A stretch of DNA of 58,026 nucleotides from Collinsella sp. (GTDB lineage Bacteria; Actinomycetota; Coriobacteriia; Coriobacteriales; Coriobacteriaceae): assembly GCA_019419455.1 (NCBI GenBank), contig DXZW01000023.1, positions 75,277 to 133,302 on the forward strand. The letters run 5' to 3'. How positions within the stretch are numbered: the stretch's first letter is position 1; each line of letters starts with the position of its first letter. This document shows, in pieces, positions 39,213 to 47,849 of this stretch. A model generated the notes under the pieces. The model was not told where the DNA came from. It did no database searches and saw only the letters and a list, made by a program, of their open reading frames with translations. The translations under genes and the position numbers were made by a program.

Positions 39213-39522
39213 TTTTAATGCCCTTCGTGTCTTGCATCGCATGCTCGCAGGCATGCTTTTGGTTCGAAAGCTTCGTGACGAGTTTGTCGGTATCCGCCGG
39301 GTTTCGTGGCAGGTCTTCGGGATTTGCCACATTGTCAAGGCAAAACAACCATAATTGCTAACTAGAAGTTACCACAACTATAAAGTAGGAATTGCCATAA
39401 TTACAAAGTAGCACAGGTGGCAGCTGATAATTGATGCTGTCCGTTCAGACTGTTTTGTGCAGAGGGCGTTGGGCATGCGCGTTTTGGGTGAGCGGACCGG
39501 ATGCTGATGGCAGCCGTGCAGT
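39213..39522. other. Gene-free stretch between the second ATPase and the chimeric ORF
   Basis: These 310 bases contain the 23-bp tandem repeats (39348-39416) that precede the minus-strand ATPase gene. No other gene is seen. No promoter for the plus-strand ORF at 39523 could be assigned. Confidence 0.4.
39348..39416. repeat. 23-bp tandem repeats upstream of the second ATPase gene
   Basis: Three units start at 39348, 39371 and 39394 with consensus RCCAYAAYTAYAAAGTAG. A weaker fourth may start at 39325. They lie on the promoter side of the minus-strand ATPase, as the 34-bp repeats do for the first ATPase. Confidence 0.75.
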
Positions 39523-40245
39523 TTGCGCGACGCCCGCAAGCCCAAGTGCGACGAGTGCCCGCTGGCAGACCTTTGCCCCAGCGTTAAGGTCGACCTCAAT
39601 GACCAGGCAACCTATGCCGCCGCGAACCTGTTCCTGTCGAACTTTACGGAGGAACACTTCGATCGGGACTGGTATCAGACAGGTGCTTTCGATTCGACTG
39701 ACGGACTTTATGATGACGAGAAATACAAGCTGGTCAAGTTTATCTGGTGCCATTTTATTGACAACGCGCCGTATCGAATCGAGAAAGGTGACTATGACAA
39801 CGGTAATCTCCAGCGTATAGCGACTGATGTGGTCAATAGGGAACTCAACCGCTTGACGGGTCTGACGCTTTCCGATGCCGATATGACTTATGACAGAACG
39901 CCGGAGGGGCAGGCGATTCCTGATTCGGCCGAAGCGCATGGTGGGTACTTGTATCTGAAACAGGAATATGGCCAGGGAAATTACAACCCACCGTGTGCCA
40001 TCGTTACGAGCGCGACTGACCTTGGCGACAACATCTACGAGCTCACCTATGAGGTCTACAGTGCTGGCGGCATGTTACTTCCTTCCGACATCCCCGAGAG
40101 CACCTACGGCCTGCCAGAGAACCAGTTCATCGCCGCAATTCAAGCGGACGCATCCAGGGGCCGTACTGAGACTTGCACGGTCCGCGTCGCGAAGGGTGAC
40201 GGCGCCCCGACCTTCACACTGCTTAAAATGGGCGTCTATGATTAG
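39523..40245 (+). CDS. Chimeric ORF: nth-derived start joined to unknown domain
   Basis: The frame opens at a TTG with no clear ribosome site. Its first codons (RDARKPKCDECPLADLCPSV) are a copy of the endonuclease III Fe-S tail. After that comes about 215 residues of a different protein (AANLFLSNFTEEHFDRDWYQTG ... CTVRVAKGDGAPTFTLLKMGVYD), which looks like the C-terminal domain of a secreted or membrane-linked hypothetical protein that has lost its N-terminus. It ends with a good terminator at 40270. It may be a pseudogene made by the event that duplicated the nth end. Confidence 0.55.
   Translation: MRDARKPKCDECPLADLCPSVKVDLNDQATYAAANLFLSNFTEEHFDRDWYQTGAFDSTDGLYDDEKYKLVKFIWCHFIDNAPYRIEKGDYDNGNLQRIATDVVNRELNRLTGLTLSDADMTYDRTPEGQAIPDSAEAHGGYLYLKQEYGQGNYNPPCAIVTSATDLGDNIYELTYEVYSAGGMLLPSDIPESTYGLPENQFIAAIQADASRGRTETCTVRVAKGDGAPTFTLLKMGVYD
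39527..39583 (+). repeat. Copy of the nth 3' end
   Basis: The 57 bases match 37904-37960 in nth at an offset of 1623. The few differences are third-codon changes (for example TGT to TGC) and leave the encoded protein unchanged. The two copies enclose the second ATPase gene as direct repeats. Confidence 0.92.
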
Positions 40246-40269
40246 ACTCGGCGTATAGCTCACTCTGAT

Positions 40270-40302
40270 AACGCCAGGCGGCTCGTCCGTCTGGCGTTTT
40301 TT
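40270..40302 (+). terminator. Terminator after the chimeric ORF
   Basis: AACGCCAGGCGG pairs with CCGTCTGGCGTT (one G-U), followed by TTTTTT. Confidence 0.92.
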
Positions 40303-40376
40303 GCGGGGCTGGGTTTGCCCTTGAGCCGGAGTCCTCTCCATGCGCTACCATGACAGACAATGTATTTGACGTACGA

Positions 40377-40404
40377 CCCGCCGAGCCTGCCCCGGCGGGC
40401 TTTT
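40377..40404 (+). terminator. Hairpin with T tract just upstream of mfd
   Basis: CCCGCCG and CGGCGGG pair, followed by CTTTT, 25 bases before the mfd start. It could be a second terminator for upstream transcription or an attenuator inside the mfd leader. Confidence 0.6.
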
Positions 40405-40428
40405 GGCGTTGCGATGCCGGAGGACCAT

Positions 40429-43400
40429 ATGCTCATTCACCGTATAGCCGCGCAGCTCTACACTGCCGAGGCGCTGCAGACCGTCGAGGCCGGGCTCGAT
40501 GCTGGCGAGGACGTGACGCTGGCCGTGTCGCAGTCGGGCCGCACGCTCATGGCGGCAGCTCAGTTTGCGCGCCGCCCGCGCCCCACGGTCTACATTGTGA
40601 GCGGCGAGGACGCGGCCGATCGCGCCGCGCGCAGCCTGGCCGCCTATGTGGGGCTGGCGCACGTGTGCCGCTTTCCCGAGCGCAAGGACTACCCCTGGCG
40701 CGAGCAGGCGCCCGACGACGCCGTGGTGGCGCAGCGCTGCGAGGCCCTGGGACGCATCGTGCGCGGCGACAACTGCATTATGGTCGCCTCGGCCCGTGCG
40801 CTGCTGCGCTGCGTGCCGCCGGTCGAGAGTCGCTATTGGGAGTCCACCACTTTTGCGGTGGGCGAGGAGATTCCTTTTGACGAGGTGCCGCAGCGCCTGG
40901 TGGGCATGGGCTACACCAATGCCGGCGCCGCCGACGCGCCCGGTCTGTTCCGCGTGCACGGTGACACCGTCGAGGTGTTCCCCGCACAGGAAAAGGCGCC
41001 CGTACGCATCGAGTTCTTTGGCGACGAGATTGACCGCATCCGCCGCATGGTGAGCTCCACGGGCCAAACCATCGGCAACGAGGACAGTATCGAGATCTTC
41101 CCCTGCCGTGAGCTGGCGCTTACCGATGAGGCGGTCCACAACATGCACGTGGCGCTCTACCGCGCCAGCCAGGACGATAGCAAGCTGGCGGCGCTGCTCG
41201 AGATGGTGGATGCGCGCATCGTCACGCCCGAGCTCGACCGCTTTTTGCCGGTGATGTACGGCCAGACCGTGAGCCCGTTGGCACACGTGAGTGGCAAGGC
41301 GCTTGTGGTTTTGTCCGAGCCGCGCTCGCTGTTCGACGACTGCCTGCGTGCCTACGAGGATATCGAGGCCCGTGCCGGCGAGGCGGGGATTGACCGCCTG
41401 GACGGTCTGTACGTGCGCGCTCAACAGCTCGATTTTGGTGCCCAGCAGCGCCTGAACTACGTAAGCCTCATTCGTGCCGGCGGCGCGGTGACGGCCGAGC
41501 TCAAGATTGAGCAGCCTGCCATCGCAGGCTCGGACAACCGTTTTATGACGCGCATCCAGGAGGTCGTGGGCAAGCGCTATGCCTGCGTGTTTGCCATTCC
41601 CGACCGCGGCGCGCGTGAGTCGATGGAGCTCACCTTTGGCGACGAGGGCATTACCTTTGAGGAATCGCTGACCGCGGCGCCCGAAAATGCCGGCGCTATC
41701 GGCGACCGCGTGCGCGTGGCAGCGGCGGATTCCGCCGACCGTGCCGCACGCCAGGAGGCCCACGCTTCCATTCGCGAGCGTAAGGCCGACGCACTCAACG
41801 CCCGCTCGCTCGAGGCGGGCGCGGCCCAGGCTGCCGCCGGTGCCGCCGTGCCCACCATCTCGCGCGGGCGCGTGACCTTTGTCGATGCCGCCCTGCCGCA
41901 GGGCGTGGTGGTGCCCGATGCCAACCTGGCCGTGTTCTCGATCGCCGACCTCAACGCCCGTATGGATGCCAACCGCGCGCGCAGCCGCCGCAAGGTGGAC
42001 ATTACGCAGATCACCTTCCCGTTTAAGCCGGGCGACTACGTGGTGCACGCCACTCACGGCATCGCACTCTTTAGCGAGATTGCGCGTCAGGAAGTGGGCG
42101 GCAAAGAGCGCGACTACTTTTTGCTGGAATATGCCGACGGCGACAAGCTCTACGTGCCGCTCGAGCAGGTCGACCGTATCACGCGCTATGTTGGCCCCGA
42201 CGGCGACAAACCGCGCCTGACCAGGCTCAACACAGCCGACTGGACGCGCGCCACCAACAAGGCGCGCAAGAATGCCAAAAAGCTGGCGTTTGACCTGGTC
42301 GACCTGTATACGCGCCGCTCATCAATCGCGGGTATCGCCTGCCCGCCTGACACGCCCGAGCAGATCGAGATGGAGGAGAGCTTTCCTTACGACGAGACGC
42401 GCGACCAGCTGGAGGCCATCGCCGACATTAAGGCCGATATGGAGGCGCCCAAGCCCATGGACCGCCTGCTGTGCGGCGACGTGGGTTTTGGCAAGACCGA
42501 GGTCGCCCTGCGCGCGGCGTTTAAGTGCGTGGACTCCGGCCGCCAGGTCATGGTGCTCTGCCCCACGACCATTCTTGCCCAGCAGCACTACGAGACGTTC
42601 TTTGAGCGCTTTGCCCCGTTTGGCCTTGAGGTCGAGGTGCTCAGCCGTTTCCGCACGCCGGCGCAGCAAAAGCGCGCGCTCAAGGCGTTTGCCGAGGGCA
42701 CGATCGACGTACTCATCGGCACGCACCGTCTGCTTTCGGCCGATGTGAACCCCAAGAACCTGGGCCTGGTGATCATCGACGAGGAGCAACGCTTTGGCGT
42801 GCAGCACAAGGAGCAGCTCAAGAACCTGCGCGAGCAGATTGACGTGCTCACGCTTTCGGCAACGCCCATCCCGCGTACCATGCAGATGGCTACGAGTGGC
42901 GTGCGCGACATGAGCCTGATCACCACGCCGCCGACTGGGCGTCGTCCCGTGATCGTGCACGTGGGGGAGTACGACCCCGATGTGGTGAGCGCGGCGATTC
43001 GCCTGGAGGTGGGTCGCGGCGGCCAGGTGTACTACGTGTCCAACCGCGTCAAGACCATCGACGACGCCGTGGCGCGCGTGCACGAGGCCGCGCCCGAGGC
43101 GCGCGTGGGTGTGGCGCACGGCAAGATGAGTCCGCGCGAGGTCGAGGACGTGATGATCGAGTTCGCGACCAAAAAGATCGACGTGCTCATCGCCACGACC
43201 ATCGTGGAGAGCGGTATCGACAACGCGACCGCCAACACGCTGATCATCGAGGATTCGCAACGCCTGGGTCTGGCGCAGCTCTATCAGCTCAAGGGCCGTG
43301 TGGGTCGCTCTGCCACGCAGGCCTACGCGTACTTTATGTTCCCGGGCGAGCTGCCGCTTACCGAGGAGGCCACGGCACGCCTGACCGCGCTTTCCGAGTT

Positions 43401-44061
43401 CCAGGACCTGGGCAGCGGCATGCGTATCGCCATGCGCGACCTGGAGATCCGCGGCGCCGGTTCGCTCATGGGTGCCGAGCAGCACGGTAACCTGTCGAGC
43501 GTGGGCTTTGACCTGTTTACGCAGATGCTGGGTCAGGCCGTGGCCGAGGCGCGCGGCGATGACGACGCCGGCGTGGAGGCGGCGAGCGTGGGTATTAACC
43601 TGCCGGCCGACTACTTCTTGTCCGAGGAGTACCTGCCGGCGGTGGACCAGCGCGTGCTCGTGTACCGTAAGCTCGCAGCGGCCGAGGACCTGGAGAGCAT
43701 CGACGAGGTGCAGGAAGAGACCGAGGCCGCGCATGGCGAGCTGCCGTTGGCGGGACTCAACCTGTTCAATCGCGCGCGCATCCGCATTCGCGGCGAGCGC
43801 CTGGGGCTCGAGAGCGTCACGCTCAGTGGCGGCCGCATCACGTTTTTGGGCGTAGACGTGCCCAAGAAGGTGGCCTTTGAGCTTAAGACCCGCTATGGCG
43901 CGGTGAACTTCCCCAAGAGCCGCAAGCTGTCGGTGCCCTACAAGGCGGGCGCCGGTGCGGGCAGCGGCTTGGGCCGTGGCCTCGATGCCAACGACGGCAC
44001 CGGCCCCGTGGCCGCGGCGCTCATGCTGCTGCAGCAGTTGGGTGCGAGCGACGACGACTAA
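40429..44061 (+). CDS. mfd: Transcription-repair coupling factor
   Basis: Mfd removes stalled RNA polymerase and recruits the UvrABC system. The 1210 residues include the N-terminal UvrB-homology region, the CarD-like RNA polymerase interaction domain (FKPGDYVVHATHGIALF near 540), the helicase core with Walker A GDVGFGKTEVALRA near 684 and DEEQRFG (DExx box), the SATPIPRT and QLKGRVGRS motifs, and a C-terminal TRCF domain. The ATG at 40429 has CGGAGG upstream; in-frame starts at 40360 and 40414 are less supported. The tail is Gly-rich and acidic. Confidence 0.97.
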   Translation: MLIHRIAAQLYTAEALQTVEAGLDAGEDVTLAVSQSGRTLMAAAQFARRPRPTVYIVSGEDAADRAARSLAAYVGLAHVCRFPERKDYPWREQAPDDAVVAQRCEALGRIVRGDNCIMVASARALLRCVPPVESRYWESTTFAVGEEIPFDEVPQRLVGMGYTNAGAADAPGLFRVHGDTVEVFPAQEKAPVRIEFFGDEIDRIRRMVSSTGQTIGNEDSIEIFPCRELALTDEAVHNMHVALYRASQDDSKLAALLEMVDARIVTPELDRFLPVMYGQTVSPLAHVSGKALVVLSEPRSLFDDCLRAYEDIEARAGEAGIDRLDGLYVRAQQLDFGAQQRLNYVSLIRAGGAVTAELKIEQPAIAGSDNRFMTRIQEVVGKRYACVFAIPDRGARESMELTFGDEGITFEESLTAAPENAGAIGDRVRVAAADSADRAARQEAHASIRERKADALNARSLEAGAAQAAAGAAVPTISRGRVTFVDAALPQGVVVPDANLAVFSIADLNARMDANRARSRRKVDITQITFPFKPGDYVVHATHGIALFSEIARQEVGGKERDYFLLEYADGDKLYVPLEQVDRITRYVGPDGDKPRLTRLNTADWTRATNKARKNAKKLAFDLVDLYTRRSSIAGIACPPDTPEQIEMEESFPYDETRDQLEAIADIKADMEAPKPMDRLLCGDVGFGKTEVALRAAFKCVDSGRQVMVLCPTTILAQQHYETFFERFAPFGLEVEVLSRFRTPAQQKRALKAFAEGTIDVLIGTHRLLSADVNPKNLGLVIIDEEQRFGVQHKEQLKNLREQIDVLTLSATPIPRTMQMATSGVRDMSLITTPPTGRRPVIVHVGEYDPDVVSAAIRLEVGRGGQVYYVSNRVKTIDDAVARVHEAAPEARVGVAHGKMSPREVEDVMIEFATKKIDVLIATTIVESGIDNATANTLIIEDSQRLGLAQLYQLKGRVGRSATQAYAYFMFPGELPLTEEATARLTALSEFQDLGSGMRIAMRDLEIRGAGSLMGAEQHGNLSSVGFDLFTQMLGQAVAEARGDDDAGVEAASVGINLPADYFLSEEYLPAVDQRVLVYRKLAAAEDLESIDEVQEETEAAHGELPLAGLNLFNRARIRIRGERLGLESVTLSGGRITFLGVDVPKKVAFELKTRYGAVNFPKSRKLSVPYKAGAGAGSGLGRGLDANDGTGPVAAALMLLQQLGASDDD

Positions 44062-44193
44062 CGGGTCGACGCTGCAAACGCCCCATTTGGGCAATCTGAC
44101 CCTCACTCGTCGGTCGCGTACGCAAGTACGCTTCCCTCCTCCTTCGGGTCACCTTGCCACAAATGGGACGTTTTCGCTTACTTATGCTCAACC
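44062..44193. repeat. 3'-end element family C, copy 1
   Basis: The element starts GGGTCGACGCTGCAAACG and ends GTTTTCGCTTACTTATGCTC. Outer arms (AAACGCCCCATTTG and CAAATGGGACGTTTT) form a stem. The centre holds GTCGGTCGCGTAC and AAGTACGCTTCCCTCCT. It begins right at the mfd stop. Other copies are at 48870 and 57509. Confidence 0.88.
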
Positions 44194-44279
44194 TATAAGG
44201 GTATTTATGGGACAAAAACTACTGATAACTTTGTCCCACCACGTTGCGGGTCGACCCTTCGCCCGACCGAAAGGAAAGC

Positions 44280-45143
44280 ATGTTCGGATACATCTATAAG
44301 AAAGACGCCGCTGCTATCGCGGTTATCCTGGCCTTTTGTCTGCTCGTTGGGTCGTTTTTCGATTACCAAATCTCGAGTGCGCTGTTCAACTCGTCCAGCT
44401 TGTTCGGCCGCTTTGTCGAGGCGGCCGGCGAGCTGCCGTTCGAGCTGACGGCGAGCATCGCGGGCGTTATGCTCGTGCGCTCGGCACGCCCCGATTCCAA
44501 GGCGAGCAAGTGGCTCGCCGCGCTGGGCGTTCTGATCAACGTGGGCCTGGTCGGCTACGAGATTATCGGATCGTTGCGCGTCGGCGGTAAGCTCATCGCG
44601 TTGCAGCTGGTACTGACGTTTGCGTTGGTCATCGCAGCCAACTTCATCGCCTACCGCCTTACGCACGGCACCGCGCCTGACGAGCTCACACGCTGGGCGT
44701 TGATGGTGCTGGCCGTGTGGGCCGCTCAAGCCATCATCCTCAACGTCATTGTTAAGCCGCTGTGGTCGCGCCCACGCATGCGTGTGATCGAGGTCACGCC
44801 GGGGCTCAATTTTCAGCCGTGGTGGGTGATCGGCAATCCCGACAAGTGGACCTATATTGCCGCCGGTGTAGTCAAGGATGGCTTTAAGTCGTTTGCGAGT
44901 GGACACACGGCGCACGCGGCGATTGGCCTTATGCTCGCCGGGCTTCCCGTGGCGGCCTTTAAGGAAAAGCCTTCGCGTCGCCGTGTGATCTTCTGGGCGG
45001 CGGCTGTGGTTGCGGCGCTCGTCGCCTTTGGCCGTATCGTGATCGGCGCGCACTTTTTGAGTGACGTGAGCTGCGGCTTTGCCCTGGTGCTGGCGCTTGA
45101 GTGCCTTGCCGCGCGCATTGCCTATCCGGGCGGCGTACAATAG
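44280..45143 (+). CDS. PAP2-family membrane phosphatase
   Basis: The 287-residue membrane protein has about six to seven hydrophobic segments. The three acid-phosphatase motifs are visible: KPLWSRPRMR (about 159-168), FASGHTAHA with H209, and RIVIGAHFLSDV with H258 and a following Asp. Family members dephosphorylate lipid phosphates such as phosphatidic acid or undecaprenyl diphosphate at the membrane. The substrate is not determined here. The ATG at 44280 follows GAAAGGAAAG. Confidence 0.88.
   Translation: MFGYIYKKDAAAIAVILAFCLLVGSFFDYQISSALFNSSSLFGRFVEAAGELPFELTASIAGVMLVRSARPDSKASKWLAALGVLINVGLVGYEIIGSLRVGGKLIALQLVLTFALVIAANFIAYRLTHGTAPDELTRWALMVLAVWAAQAIILNVIVKPLWSRPRMRVIEVTPGLNFQPWWVIGNPDKWTYIAAGVVKDGFKSFASGHTAHAAIGLMLAGLPVAAFKEKPSRRRVIFWAAAVVAALVAFGRIVIGAHFLSDVSCGFALVLALECLAARIAYPGGVQ
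45136..45141 (+). promoter_or_regulatory. -10 element of the threonine aldolase-type gene
   Basis: TACAAT overlaps the end of the PAP2 gene, 48 bases before the next start. No good -35 is seen at usual spacing. Confidence 0.4.
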
Positions 45144-45188
45144 CGGCACCTGAATCATCGGGCCCGCGCCCGGCTAGAGAGGATTATC

Positions 45189-46214
45189 ATGCTCGCGTTC
45201 AACAACGACTATTCCCACGGTGCACATCCGGCAGTGCTGCAGGCGCTCGTCGACACCAACATGGAGCCGCAGCCCGGCTACGGTACCGATGCACACACCG
45301 AGCGTGCCAAGCAGCTTATCCGCGAGGCCTGTCAGGCCCCCGATGCCGACGTGTTTTTTCTGGTGGGCGGCACGCAGGCCAACGCGACGGTGATTGACAT
45401 GCTGCTCGCGCCCTACGAGGGCGTTGTTGCTGCCGAGACTGGCCACGTCGCCTGTCACGAGGCAGGCGCTATCGAGTTTGGCGGCCACAAGGTGCTCACC
45501 ATCCCCGGCTACGAGGGCAAGATGCACGCCGAGGACCTCGAGAACTATATCCAGGTGTTCTACGAAAACGAGAGCTACGAGCACACGGTGTTCCCGGGCG
45601 CTGTGTACGTGAGCCTATCGACCGAGTACGGCACGCTGTACTCCAAGGCCGAGCTCGCGGCGATTCATGCGGTGTGCCAGAAGCGTGAGATTCCGCTGTT
45701 TGTGGACGGCGCTCGCCTGGCCTATGCGCTGGCGGCCGATGAGTGCGACATTACCCTGCCCGAGCTGGCGCAGCTGTGTGACGTGTTCTACATTGGCGGC
45801 ACCAAGTGCGGCGCGCTTTGCGGCGAGGCCGTGGTGTTTTGCGGCATGCGCGCTCCGGCGCATCCCATTCCGCGCATTAAGCAGCACGGTGCGTTGCTGG
45901 CCAAGGGTCGCCTGACGGGCGTGCAGTTTGAGGCGCTCTTTACCGATGGCCTGTATTTTGAGATTGGTCACCAGGCGATTGAGACCGCTCAGGCGCTTCG
46001 TCGCGTGCTGCACGAGCGCGGCTACCAGTTCTTCTTGGAGACGCCGACCAACCAGCAGTTCGTGATTCTGCCCAACGAGGACATGGCCCGCATTCGCGAG
46101 CATGCCTCGATCGAGTACTGGGAAAAGTACGACGATACTCACACGGTGGTGCGCTTTTGCACCAGCTGGGCCACGACGCAGGAGGATATCGACGCGTTGG
46201 CGGCTGTCCTGTAG
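45189..46214 (+). CDS. ltaA: Low-specificity L-threonine aldolase-type PLP enzyme
   Basis: This fold type I PLP enzyme of the beta-eliminating lyase family probably splits threonine or allo-threonine into glycine and acetaldehyde. The 341 residues show YGTDAHT near the start, FLVGGTQAN, ETGHVACHEAGAIE, FVDGARLA (Asp for the PLP ring) and Schiff-base K206 in GGTKCG. The ATG follows AGAGAGGA. The symbol is given by family resemblance; related members act on other beta-hydroxy amino acids. Confidence 0.87.
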   Translation: MLAFNNDYSHGAHPAVLQALVDTNMEPQPGYGTDAHTERAKQLIREACQAPDADVFFLVGGTQANATVIDMLLAPYEGVVAAETGHVACHEAGAIEFGGHKVLTIPGYEGKMHAEDLENYIQVFYENESYEHTVFPGAVYVSLSTEYGTLYSKAELAAIHAVCQKREIPLFVDGARLAYALAADECDITLPELAQLCDVFYIGGTKCGALCGEAVVFCGMRAPAHPIPRIKQHGALLAKGRLTGVQFEALFTDGLYFEIGHQAIETAQALRRVLHERGYQFFLETPTNQQFVILPNEDMARIREHASIEYWEKYDDTHTVVRFCTSWATTQEDIDALAAVL

Positions 46215-46228
46215 CCTGATGTAATGAC

Positions 46229-46270
46229 AAGGGGCCGCCCTGCGCCTGAGCTTGGCGCAGGGCGGCCTTT
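46229..46270 (+). terminator. Terminator after the aldolase gene
   Basis: GGCCGCCCTGCGCC pairs with GGCGCAGGGCGGCC around a 7-base loop, followed by T residues. Confidence 0.95.
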
Positions 46271-46291
46271 GCTTTTGGGGAGAAGGGTTGT

Positions 46292-46873
46292 ATGACCGAG
46301 ATGTCCGAGCCGACGATTCGCCTGGCGACGCCCGATGATGCGCCGGCGTTGCTTGCCATCTATGAGCCGTATGTGCGCCAGACGGCGATTACCTGCGAAT
46401 ACGAGGTGCCGAGCGTTGAGGAGTTCGCTGGGCGCATCGAGCGTACGCTCAAGCGCTATCCATATTTGGTGATGGAGTTGGACGGGCGTCCGGTAGGCTA
46501 TGCCTACGTGAGTTCGCTTAACAGCCGCGAGGCGTACGACTGGTCGGTCGAGACATCGATCTACCTGGCGCGCGATGTGCGCCACGGCGGGCTGGGCCGC
46601 AAGCTGCACGATGCGCTCAAGCAATGCCTGATCGCGATGGGCATCACCAATATGTGCGCGCTCATCGCCGTGCCGCACGACAAGGACGACGAGTATCTGA
46701 CGCACAACAGTCAGGATTTCCATGCCCATATGGGCTACCGCCTGGTGGGTACGTTTAACCGCTGTGCCCAGAAGTTCGGCCGCTGGTACGACATGTGCTG
46801 GATGGAGTTGGTCCTGGCCGAGCGCGTCCCTAACCAACCCAAACCAACCTGGTTCCCCGACCTCCTCGCCTAA
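46292..46873 (+). CDS. GNAT acetyltransferase, phosphinothricin acetyltransferase-like
   Basis: The 193-residue protein starts with IRLATPDDAPALLAIYEPYV. It has the acetyl-CoA binding region ARDVRHGGLGRKLHDAL (about 90-106) and a later GYRLVGTFNRCAQKFGRWYDMCWM typical of the Pat/YncA branch. It should transfer acetyl from acetyl-CoA to an amino group. The substrate is unknown; methionine derivatives are common for this branch. The ATG at 46292 is preceded by GAGAAGGG. The gene converges on the GntR gene at 46921. Confidence 0.88.
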   Translation: MTEMSEPTIRLATPDDAPALLAIYEPYVRQTAITCEYEVPSVEEFAGRIERTLKRYPYLVMELDGRPVGYAYVSSLNSREAYDWSVETSIYLARDVRHGGLGRKLHDALKQCLIAMGITNMCALIAVPHDKDDEYLTHNSQDFHAHMGYRLVGTFNRCAQKFGRWYDMCWMELVLAERVPNQPKPTWFPDLLA

Positions 46874-46914
46874 AACCACCACAATGGGGACAGGCACCTT
46901 TGTGGTGGTTTTGG
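46873..46914. terminator. Bidirectional hairpin with REP-like loop
   Basis: AAAACCACCACAA pairs with TTGTGGTGGTTTT. The loop carries TGGGGACAGGCACC, the core of the REP-like family. It lies between converging genes and can serve both. Confidence 0.8.
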
Positions 46915-46920
46915 TGTTGG

Positions 46921-47643
46921 TTAGCCGATGGGCTCGGTGTATTTGGCACGGTCGGTGCGCTGGATGCGCTTGGAGACATGGAGCGGGCGGCCGTCGGTGT
47001 CGTAGACGTAGTCGGTGATTAGGATCAGCGCCTGCCCGCGCTCAACGTTGAGCAAAAACGCCTCGTTTTGCGAGGCATAGCACACCTCAAAGGTCTTATG
47101 TCCCTGTGCTGGCGCTCGATGGAATTCTTGGCGCAGCGTCGCGTAGAGCGAACCGTTGATATCGCGATCGATGAGCGTCTCGAAGCTTGGCGGCAGGTAG
47201 GTGGTCTCCAGGCACAGCGGCACGTCGTCCAGGTAGCGCAGGCGGACAAGTTTGACGAGCTTGCTGCCCACGGCGGCGTCAAAGAACTTAGCTATGCTGC
47301 CGCCCGCCTTGGTAAAGCCCGAGTCCACCGTGCGCGTGGTGGGCTTCATTCCCTGGCCTTCGACCTGCTTGGTATAGCTCGAAAACACCAGGTTGTTCTC
47401 GTGGAGCGCGGGCGTGTCGGCCACAAAGGCGCCACGCCCGCGCTCGGTGCGCACCAGGCCCTCATCAACGAGCACCTTAAGGGCGTGGCGCACGGTGCTG
47501 CGCGACAGACCCGATTCGTCCATGAGTTCCATCTCGGACGGCAGCTTGTCTCCGCGCGCGTAGGTGCCGGCGGCGATGCGGTCGCGCAGCATGCCCGCCA
47601 AGCGCTCGTATTGGGCCAGTTTCTTTTTAGACGAAGCATTCAT
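46921..47643 (-). CDS. GntR-family (HutC/UTRA) regulator, first copy
   Basis: The 240-residue protein has an N-terminal winged helix (MLRDRIAAGTYARGDKLPSEMELMDESGLSRSTVRHALKVLVDEGLVRTERGRGAF) and a C-terminal UTRA ligand-binding domain. UTRA domains often bind sugar phosphates. It is divergent from the SIS-domain gene at 47850. Two TGTAT-N6-TGTAT sites lie between them, so it probably controls that gene and itself. The ligand may be the phosphorylated sugar-amine handled by the SIS enzymes. Confidence 0.9.
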   Translation of the reverse strand: MNASSKKKLAQYERLAGMLRDRIAAGTYARGDKLPSEMELMDESGLSRSTVRHALKVLVDEGLVRTERGRGAFVADTPALHENNLVFSSYTKQVEGQGMKPTTRTVDSGFTKAGGSIAKFFDAAVGSKLVKLVRLRYLDDVPLCLETTYLPPSFETLIDRDINGSLYATLRQEFHRAPAQGHKTFEVCYASQNEAFLLNVERGQALILITDYVYDTDGRPLHVSKRIQRTDRAKYTEPIG

Positions 47644-47849
47644 GCAATCAACCTGTATCTAACCTGTATGCGAATCTAATTAAGCATGTATCCAATACAA
47701 CAACAAAACCGCTGGTAGCTAGTTATCGAAAACAGCATCAGCAAAATTTCTAAGACAAATATAGCATACAACTAGTCGACATAACCAAAACATGTATGTA
47801 ACTTGTATGCCTGTGATGAGCATCAAACGAGAAGAAAGGCTGATGCACG
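47644..47849. promoter_or_regulatory. Divergent control region with TGTAT operators
   Basis: Direct repeats TGTAT-CTAACC-TGTAT (47654-47669) and TGTAT-GTAACT-TGTAT (47793-47808) stand next to the GntR and SIS genes respectively. A third, inverted site TGTAT-N2-ATACA-like lies at 47688-47699. They are likely sites for the GntR regulator. The region is AT-rich. Confidence 0.75.

Noticed and set aside
40345..42057. Long minus-strand frames opposite mfd (also 42322-44106)
   Set aside because: Antisense shadows of mfd; no motif and no ribosome site.
47068..47679. 203-codon plus-strand frame opposite the first GntR gene
   Set aside because: The minus strand encodes a complete GntR/UTRA protein; this frame has no motif.
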